Assembly: GCA_949775045.1 (NCBI GenBank)
Contig: OX459105.1
Location: forward strand, 11,175,398-11,239,397
Source: Metridium senile
Taxonomy: Eukaryota > Cnidaria > Anthozoa > Actiniaria > Metridiidae
Reading direction: 5' to 3'
DNA length: 64,000 nucleotides
Both the position numbers and the translations under genes were made by a program. The notes under the pieces are model-generated. The model had not been told where the DNA came from, made no database searches, and saw nothing but the letters and a program-made list of their open reading frames with translations. Each line of letters starts with the position of its first letter. The stretch's first letter is position 1. Below are positions 57,069-64,000 of this stretch, in pieces.

Positions 57069-57840
57069 AATATGTCCCTTGGGTTACCTGTGTAATTCAA
57101 TATATACAGTTTCCCAAGGTTGACTTTATTAACTTTTGGGATGGAATCATATAGTATTTACCCGGCTTAATTAGCACCTGATATCAAATCCTTTAAATAT
57201 CATTTTTGATAATATCTATATTCCTTTACTACGTCGTATATAACAGCCCAGATCAATCAAGTTTCTTTTATCAAATATGGTTTATCCTACTTGCACGTTA
57301 GCAAATGTTTTTGATAGTCAATATCGATAGTTAAAAAGTTACTCGAGTAATCGCCGCCCCCGAATAATCGCCGCCCTCGAATAAGCGCCACATTTAACGC
57401 TATAATGTTACTCTAGAACAGCATTGGAAATAAATTGTTATCAAGAGCTATATTCTTCAGTTCAAAGTAATTATATTTCACCGCTCGCCCATTAAGTTAT
57501 CTCCCCAATATTCGTAGTTCTGATCAAGAAGGGGACAGTGAGATCGAGCAAAATTTAATAAGCGCCGCGGCGCTTAATCGAGTATATACGATATGCTTAT
57601 TATTATTTGTATTTCTTGACATCATTTGTGTCTAAATTTAAAACTTAATTTCCATTAATGTAAACCGTTAACTGAATCAAATTCTCAAAATAATTAATAA
57701 ATAAAACTTTCACAACTGATATCACTTTCCTAGTGAAATAATTTTTGGTTCTTCAAAATTTGCGAAAATTGACATTATGTACCTATTTTGTTAAAACTCA
57801 AACTGTCCAAAACGAAATATTTAGTTTATTGCATGGTTGA
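57069..57840. other. Non-coding DNA upstream of the ankyrin gene
   Basis: Repeated CGCCGCCCYCGAATAA at 57352-57395 and the self-complementary AAGCGCCGCGGCGCTT at 57560 look like ends of an old MITE. Otherwise there is nothing. Confidence 0.45.
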
Positions 57841-58060
57841 ATAGACCACTTTCATAAATGGCCGCCACTGATAATCATAATTTTTTTAAATTGATGTTTT
57901 AAGAAAAAGAAAGCTATCATATGATCGGCAGTCACCATAACAATAACTTGTGAAAGTTTGAGAAAAAACGATTAAATTTGCAAGAAGCTAGCTATAAGAG
58001 TTTAAAAAATCAAAAAAAAACAACACCAAAACGAGGCATACAAATCTCTCTCTCTTCCTC
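57841..58060 (+). mobile_element. Dispersed repeat 'ACTTTCATAAATGGC' family, 5' copy
   Basis: Starts ATAGACCACTTTCATAAATG GCCGCCACT and runs collinear with 38932-39075 to CACCAAAACGAGGCAT. It ends about 300 bp before the ankyrin start codon. Confidence 0.72.
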
Positions 58061-58375
58061 GCGGAATAATACTTGGTTCTTCAAAATTGATATAATGTAC
58101 CTATTTTTTAAAACTCAAACTTTCCAATAAGCCAATAAGAAGTAATTAATTTGATGGTTGAATTGTCTCGTGTTTTTGCTAAGAGCGCTCTAGCTGTAAA
58201 CAACGACCTTTTTGTTAACAAAGAAAATCGGACACGACCAAAGACTGTCTTGTGATTTTGTAAACAGTCGAGTAAATATAGCATTAAGTATCCCACATTC
58301 TTCGGTCACTTAGAAACGGGGTAACCGACTATGAGCAGAGCTTGGACATAAGTAGCTTTACTAACGACTGTCGGA

Positions 58376-58648
58376 ATGTCAAGTGGAAGACATAACAAAA
58401 CTAGCACTGAAGCGAGGTCAGCTCTGTTGCCACGAACTCCATCGTCAGCTTCACGAAACGAAATGCAGAAGCCAGGAGAACGACCATTAAGCGCTTATGA
58501 TGTCGACTACTCGGATAAATTCAGAAAGTTTAGCGAAGCTGTGATTGATACGGAGGAAAATTTTGATAGCATTGAGTTGGATTTGAATCGTAATTCGAGC
58601 GTAAATTCAAAGAATGGTGCTAGCAAGGCAGCTACCAAGGCAGCCCAG
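58376..58648 (+). CDS. Ankyrin-repeat protein, coding exon 1 (5' end of gene)
   Basis: ATG start with an in-frame TAA about 30 bp upstream, so this is a true N-terminus of at least one transcript. 91 residues: Ser/Arg-rich (MSSGRHNKTSTEARSALLPR), then an acidic stretch (DTEENFDSIELDLN) and an Ala/Lys-rich end (SKAATKAAQ). No domain is recognised and it is probably disordered. It ends at CAG with a GTAAAC donor in phase 0, matching exon 2 at 60536. The exon lies 300 bp downstream of a dispersed repeat copy that may supply part of the promoter region. Confidence 0.75.
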
Positions 58649-59468
58649 GTAAACATTTGTGTTGCATAAATGCATCTATAGCCTACCAAAATTGCCATTT
58701 CGTGGTATTGTGGTTGATGGTGAAAAAAGCCATTACTTTAGCCTGGATTATTAGCGTCAATGATGCGTGATAATATGTCCAACATGGAAAGATTTATAGC
58801 CGTTCATTCAGTCCTTCACTAGTATATTGCAAACACCACTGAAGTTTTATAAACTATTGTTTTAACCACTTGAAGATATGCAATAGCTCATAAGGCAAAA
58901 AAAATGGATTCACTTTTAAGATTCGATTGAGATATTTTGTTTGCGCTTTCAATTAAGTAAAACTTTCTTTGACTTTAAAAGAGTTTCAGTTCTGATTTGC
59001 ATACCGGTCTGTTTGTCAAATAGTAATGCAATAAGTGAAAACTCATTAAGAAAATTACATTAGTAAATTATTCTAATTTTTAAGTTGAAATTTGATGTAT
59101 TAATTTATGAACCAATTTGTGAACCGGTTATTATAGAAAGGAAGACAAACCTTATATTTGTTATTTAAAATTGGCACGACTTCAATTCTCTCGAATCACA
59201 GTATGTTGCCCAGTTTCGTGCATATACCAGTGTAATACCAACAAAAGTGGAATCTTATTATACGACCCTTGAATATTTAGAAGGTTTGATATTTCAAAGA
59301 ATGTCAGATGGATAATATTCAGTCCGTTTTAAGATAAGGTGCCGAGTATTGTGCCAGAAATATTCCAGGCGTTACAAAAGTCGACTGAATACATTGACAT
59401 GAAATGAGAACTAAATTAGTGACTGTCGACATACACACGGAATGAGTAAGTGACCGACTGACTTAGTG

Positions 59469-60140
59469 AGGCCCGGGTCGCATTATACCAAATTTTGGTC
59501 GATTTTTGTTTACACAAGTGTTCAAATCTGTCATCACAACCCTTTCCCTAATGCGACCTCACTTTTACCAGTTTGGCAAAAATTTAGAAATCGGCCAAAA
59601 CTTCAAAGACGCCGTAGTGCTGCCCCGAGGCAGCCCGATTTTTTAAAATTTTGCTTAAAAAAAGAAATCACAGCGGAAACTGTCAACGCTTGTTATGGCT
59701 GTTCGAATAAAAACAGACAACTTTCGAAAAACAAAATAATGTACTTTTAACTTCCTTGATGTATGGAAAAACAGTCCTACGGAGACTCGGAGAAGCATAC
59801 GTTAAATTTGTGACTGTAGTCAACCAGTTACGGCTTCATCAGTGATTGAGAGTTGACTGTTTTCGCTTCAGATATCCCATCGGGACAGCCAAATCAATTC
59901 GTTGGACATTGCAGAGTCAAAGCTTTCAAAAGAACTACAAATAACCTATATTTTAGAACACTTTGATTCAGTGTTTGCAATAATATCCACGCTAACGCTG
60001 ACATACAAATATCGCCATAGATCTGCAATGCGACCGTGCTCAAAACTTCAAATAATTGTATTTCCTGTGTCGGGATTAAAACTTTGGAGGACATTTTGTC
60101 GAGTAAATTTTTAGATTTGGCCATAGTGCGACCCGAGCCT
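59469..60140. mobile_element. ~670-bp non-autonomous element (AGGCYCGGGTCGCA ends)
   Basis: AGGCCCGGGTCGCATTATAC at the left and the complement ...CATAGTGCGACCCGAGCCT at the right, with CCAAAT just inside both. AACTTCAAAGACGCCGTAGT and CTGCCCCGAGGCAGCCCGA lie near the left end. A similar start is seen at 43448 (GCCGGGTCGCACTAG). Confidence 0.75.
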
Positions 60141-60500
60141 GACTGACTAATTTACTGAATAATCGACAGACGGACTGACGGACTCAAATACAGACTGTTT
60201 GAATGACTGACTCATTGAATGACGGACAAACTGGCTGACTGGCTGACTGGCTGACTGGCTGCCTGGCTGACTGACTAACTGACAGACTGGTCGACCGAGT
60301 GATTGACTTGCATGACTGACTCACTGTATGACGGAAAAACTGGCGCATTAACGGACTGACTGACTAACTGACTGATTGACAGGCTGGTCGACAGAGTGAT
60401 TGACTTGACTCACTCTCTGAATGACGGGAAAACTGACGGATTAACTGACTGATTGCCAGGCTGGTTGATTGACTGTCTTCACTGACTCTCTGTTGGACTG
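60141..60500. repeat. GACT/GGCT satellite in intron 1
   Basis: Tetramer-based (GACTGACT, GGCTGACT) with a higher-order unit of about 110 bp (GGCTGGTCGACAGAGTGATT and AATGACGGGAAAACTGAC recur). It stops 35 bp before the exon 2 acceptor. Confidence 0.85.
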
Positions 60501-60535
60501 ACTTTTATTTTTGTTTTTACTTTCATTTTTAACAG

Positions 60536-60629
60536 AAAGTGGCCAAGACATCCAAGCTGCAAAAGCTGCATCGTGCTGCATTATCTGGTGACGTGGACGA
60601 AGTCAAAAAACTTATTACCAAAGGAGTCG
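60536..60629 (+). CDS. Ankyrin-repeat protein, coding exon 2
   Basis: 94 nt with a TTTTTAACAG acceptor and a GTGAGT donor. It codes KVAKTSKLQKLHRAALSGDV then DEVKKLITKGVG, the start of the first ankyrin repeat (LHRAALSGDVDEVKKLI, consensus helix 1-turn-helix 2). Exit phase 1 completes the Gly/Asp boundary with exon 3. Confidence 0.85.
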
Positions 60630-60692
60630 GTGAGTTAATTGGGGATGGCGAAGTATTAATGATGTTATTTAATGATTGATTTCATCTGTGCT

Positions 60693-60694
<2 letters not shown>

Positions 60695-60727
<33 letters not shown>

Positions 60728-62254
60728 TTTTTTTTTTAATACTTTTATTTCAATGATAAAACAGTACATCATTACATAATTAAAAAAATAAGCACTGTAT
60801 CTTAGATTTGTTTCAATTATTTTACAATTAATGGATTCAGTACTAAGTACTGAAACCTAGATTTTTTCAATTATTTTACAATTAATGGATTCAGTACTAA
60901 GTTTTGAATCCTAGATTTTTTCTATATTTTAACAATTAATGGATTCAGTATTAAAGACGGTATCCTAGATTTTAACGATAGCTATTGTTTACAATAATGT
61001 ATTATAAATATATATAGTACTGTTATTTCTTATTAATATTTTTTGCAAGGTATTTTATATTGATATAAATTAGTAAATAGTAAGAACAGAGAAAATAAAT
61101 AAATAAATAAATAAATAAACTAAATTGTATTGTGCTAAACAACAATATTATTTTCTAATCTAATTTTTAATTTGCATTTTATGCATTCAATATTTTTCCT
61201 CATTGTACTATGACTAAGAAAAACTTCCAATCGCTTGTATTAAATTTTTCCATTTCGACAAATGTTGAGGCATTTTATTTTTTTTTAAAGCAATTCTATT
61301 TTCGATTTTTTCATAATTTTTTATCATATTGACATAAATTTGTAAAGAAGGTATTTTTCCATAGTCTTTTGCTCTGAATAAGCAAAGCTTAAATATTAAG
61401 ATGGCAAAGTTAGTTGTAATCTTGTCAGTTCCTAATATTATATTGCAAATATTCATTTCTGGTAAAAAAATGTTGTGCTGTTTTAACCAATTACGAATTT
61501 CAAAATAAAGATTTTTGGTTTCTATACAATCTACAAAAAAATGATCTATTGTTTCTGGATGAATTTTGCAGAAAGAACAAGAGGCATTAGAAATTAATTT
61601 AAATCGACGAAATAAAGGTTGTTTTTTCTTATTTATTGTATATTGACCTCTCCATGTATATTTCTTAAGGTCTGGATTACGAATTCTCCATATATCACAT
61701 AAATCTAGTTCAGACATAATATTTTCAATCTTCTCGATTGAATTCACTTTAAGTACAGGGTGACCTCCTGAAGTTTCTAGATGTAAATCGAAATAAAAAT
61801 TTAAATCCCCGCCCCATACTATAAAAGTGTCAATTGGGCAATTAATAGTATTCACATTTTCTAGTAATTCTTTCATAAACGATATTTGTTGATTTTCAAA
61901 ATTTGGAAAGTAAGTGTTGATTACTAAAAAGTATGACCCTTGCAGTTCGACTAATAAAATTATAAATCTTCCATTTTCATCGATCTTTTTTTCAATAATT
62001 TTATAGTTTAATTTTTCTCCTATCAAAATTGCTGTTCCTTTACTTTTTGAGGTCCCGTGGGACATAATTAACTGTCCTCTTGTTCTTTTGATCCATTCAT
62101 CCGCAACGTCCATTGTACTATGAGTTTCTTGAATCAAAGTTATGCTATTATCACCATTATGCTTTGAAAACCAATGAAATATTTTTCTATTCTTTTTGTA
62201 ATCTCTCATGCCTCGAACATTTAGTGACAAGAAGTTAATATTTAAGTCGTTCAT
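60695..62254 (-). mobile_element. L1/Tx1-type LINE with internal RT deletion
   Basis: On the - strand: the endonuclease ORF, a 3' UTR with three ~58-bp tandem repeats (AACAATTAATGGATTCAGTA on the + strand, 60803-60975), and a (TAAA)n tail (the ATTT run at 60695-60738 on the + strand). It sits antisense in the ankyrin intron. Confidence 0.75.
61214..62254 (-). pseudogene. LINE ORF2 remnant: APE endonuclease fused to the C-terminal zinc knuckle
   Basis: 346 codons, uninterrupted. Residues 3-202 are an AP-endonuclease-type domain: SLNVRG (N12), IQETH (E43) and GGDLN (D150, N152), ending near KKYTWRG. The sequence then jumps to the post-RT region: ASCSFCKIHPETIDHFFVDC (C226, C229, H238, C243, a zf-RVT knuckle) and the usual C-terminal helices. 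The whole reverse transcriptase and the endonuclease's last SDH-type motif are missing, yet the frame is intact. It cannot retrotranspose on its own. Whether any protein is made is unknown. Confidence 0.8.
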
Positions 62255-62888
62255 ATTTGATTATCGGTATTGTTACTTGAAATTTAATATTCTTTTTCAT
62301 GAGGGCTGGTACGAATTCTAGATTAACACAATTAGAAATTATTCCACAAACAGATAAAATTGAATTTTGTTGTTTGGAGCAAAGACAGTCATATATGAAA
62401 CAAAGGAAGACAATGAATATTATACAGCTAATGAATTTTGTGCTAAAGAATGCAAATTCAATGAAAGCAAAGAAAATAATACCAAAATAAATAAACATGA
62501 GGAAACATTTTTTTTGCATTCTAATGAACAAATAGAAGAAAGAAGAAAAACAAAAAAATAAAGTTAAAACTCTGAATGGACTTAAGAGTTTGATTAAAGA
62601 CTAGCGAGTGTTGTGAAGGATTAGGGACAAGGCAATCCCTTCAGTCTTTCCTATAAGCACGTTGATATTATGTATATTCAAGTTAGGAAATAAAGCGCAT
62701 AACTAAATTTGATAAGTGTCTTATAGTTTAGAAACGATTAAATAATATGATTAGATAATTTACTTAGCTTATAAGTTTTTTTAGTTCTTCAGAATTTCTT
62801 ATTTGTTTGCTTGGCTGCTCTGGGCTTTTCTTGATAAAGATTTTCCCGTCATTTGTCCACACTCTATTCCAATTTCATCTGTGCTTTA

Positions 62889-63203
62889 GTTGGTCGGTTG
62901 GTCGGTTGGTCGGTTGGTCGTTGGTCGGTTGGTCGGTTGGTCGGTTGGTTGTTGGGTGGGTAGTGGGTGGGTAGTGGGTGGGTAGTGGGTGGGTAGTGGG
63001 TGGGTAGTGGGTTGGTTGGTTGGTTGGTTGGTTGGTTGGTTGGTTGGTTGGTTGGTTGGTTGGTTGGTTGGTTGGTTGGTTGGTTGGTTGGTTGGTTGGT
63101 TGGTTGGTTGGTTGGTTGGTTGGTTGGTTGGTTGGTTGGTTGGTTGGTTGGTTGGTTGGTTGGTTGGTTGGTTGGTTGGTTGGTTGGTTGGTTGGTTGGT
63201 TTA
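62889..63203. repeat. (GGTT)n microsatellite with GTCG and GGGTAGT variants
   Basis: GGTCGGTT and GGGTAGTGGGT units up to 63010, then about 190 bp of pure GGTT. The G-rich strand has two-tetrad quadruplex potential. Pro-Thr-Asn-Gln and Val-Gly-Trp-Leu frames are artefacts. Confidence 0.95.
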
Positions 63204-63218
63204 AACAATTGCCTATAA

Positions 63219-63490
63219 AGGCCTTGTCACACTAGCGTTTTTTTCGTGCAACTTATCTCGCGAAAAAAAATTGTTGCAAGTTGCAAGAGCGTTTTTCAAG
63301 TGTGACATCCCCTCGCACGAATCAAACGTTTCATTTTTGAATGATTCAAAAAGCGCGTGCAACTTGGGCATTTTTTTTCGCAAGCTAAGTTGCAACGGAA
63401 AATCGCTAGTGTGACATGGTATCGTGCAACTTGCAACAATTTTTTTCGCGAGACAAGTTGCACGAAAAAAACGCTAGTGTGACACGGCCT
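63219..63490. mobile_element. 272-bp PIF/Harbinger-like MITE
   Basis: Ends AGGCCTTGTCACACTAGCG and CGCTAGTGTGACACGGCCT, with TTTTTTTCGTGCAACTT and TCGCGA in both arms. TAA on each side (63216-63218, 63491-63493) is the 3-bp TWA-type duplication of PIF/Harbinger. Further TTGCAA-rich internal palindromes are present. Confidence 0.87.
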
Positions 63491-63551
63491 TAACTGTCGA
63501 ATGTTTATTTCTATTAATGCGTACTATGTATATTTATGAATTTGTAAACAG

Positions 63552-63727
63552 ATGTCAATGTTAAAGACGAGTTTGGCAAGACCCCCCTGCATAATGCAAT
63601 CAACGGCAAACACCTTGACGTTGTAGATTTACTCCTCAAGGGAGGAGCAGATGTCAGAAGTTTAGATGAACGGGGGGATACTCCTCTTCATGATGCAATA
63701 CGTACTAGGAGTGAGAAGATTGTAAAG
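63552..63727 (+). CDS. Ankyrin-repeat protein, coding exon 3
   Basis: 176 nt, entry phase 1, exit phase 0 (GTACGT donor). It codes DVNVKDEFGKTPLHNAINGK, HLDVVDLLLKGGADVRSLDE and RGDTPLHDAIRTRSEKIVK: the end of repeat 1, a complete repeat 2 and the first half of repeat 3, with TPLH and DVVDLLL ankyrin signatures. The gene continues beyond 64000, so the total repeat number and downstream domains are unknown. Confidence 0.9.
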
Positions 63728-64000
63728 GTACGTCTTTTTAGTATGAGTTGGTCACTTAACAGCCCCGTTTTAAGTCAATGCATGGCATCGTAAAAAAACA
63801 TCGGAATGCTCGCGCTGGAGCTGGAGCCTGGCCATGATTCTCGAAAACTATCTTTTACTAAGAGTTTATAAAGAAACGAACACCACGCTAAATAATCCTA
63901 CTAAAACTGCATTGTTTGGTCAATTATTTTTCTAGCCTTATTATAGCAAACGTGATTCGAAAGTGTGCCTTACCGTGACCGGGATGTTTCTATAGTTGTT
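63728..64000 (+). other. Start of ankyrin gene intron 3
   Basis: Non-coding after the GTACGT donor. Nothing else recognised before the window ends. Confidence 0.6.

Larger units (their letters stand above)
58649..60535 (+). other. Ankyrin gene intron 1
   Basis: 1,887 bp between GTAAAC and ...CATTTTTAACAG. It holds a MITE (59469-60140) and a GACT-rich satellite right before the acceptor. Confidence 0.7.
60630..63551 (+). other. Ankyrin gene intron 2
   Basis: 2.9 kb from GTGAGT to TTTGTAAACAG. Contains a LINE in antisense orientation, a GGTT microsatellite and a Harbinger-like MITE. 62280-62888 holds no recognised feature beyond A-rich sequence. Confidence 0.75.

Noticed and set aside
62864..63235. 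PTNQ and VGWL repeat ORFs
   Set aside because: Readings of the GGTT microsatellite; no non-repeat coding sequence is attached.

Overview
The window is AT-rich animal DNA with spliced genes, long introns, many MITEs, LINE and Penelope-like remnants and abundant micro- and minisatellites. The transposon content (ISL2EU with a YqaJ-type second protein, a THAP-bearing element, a Penelope-like GIY-YIG tail) and a cluster of Tctex1-type dynein light chain genes suggest a marine invertebrate, most likely a cnidarian. No species call is possible from sequence alone.

Region 1 (1230-13759) is the most striking part. Two apparently identical 6,221-bp ISL2EU-type DNA transposons lie in inverted orientation, separated by only 88 bp of unique sequence, and form a 12.5-kb palindrome. 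Each carries two convergent intact genes: a 519-aa THAP/DDE transposase and a 1,087-aa protein that joins a SWIM-like zinc cluster, a YqaJ-type nuclease, two PHD fingers, a variable Thr/Pro repeat and a C-terminal Ulp1/SENP-like cysteine protease. A second, decayed element with a broken THAP gene abuts the right end (13757-14846).

Region 2 (14.8-32.6 kb) holds three intronless Tctex1-domain genes (15274-15903 +, 20972-21694 +, 30680-31261 -). They are separated by repeats and MITEs, and local tandem repeats lie directly beside the first two. A duplicated piece of the third gene's 3' flank (32417-32560) hints at a lost copy.

Region 3 (about 33-57 kb) is accessory DNA built from segmental duplications, at least four MITE families (several with clear 2-bp or 9-bp target duplications), a foldback containing a hammerhead-ribozyme-like motif, a Penelope-like remnant between TAA microsatellites and a LINE tail. 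Threaded through it are three paralogous mini first exons (39650, 43119, 46875) spaced about 3.5 kb apart, and two paralogous internal exons (35759, 56668) with matching splice phases. These suggest a tandemly expanded, largely undescribed gene family, or alternative 5' exons of the downstream gene.

Region 4 (58376-64000) is the 5' part of an ankyrin-repeat gene on the + strand. Three coding exons with exact phase agreement are visible and the gene runs off the window. Its introns contain a MITE, a GACT-rich satellite, a LINE with an in-frame RT deletion, a GGTT microsatellite and a PIF/Harbinger-like MITE. Outside the items listed I see no convincing rRNA, tRNA or CRISPR.
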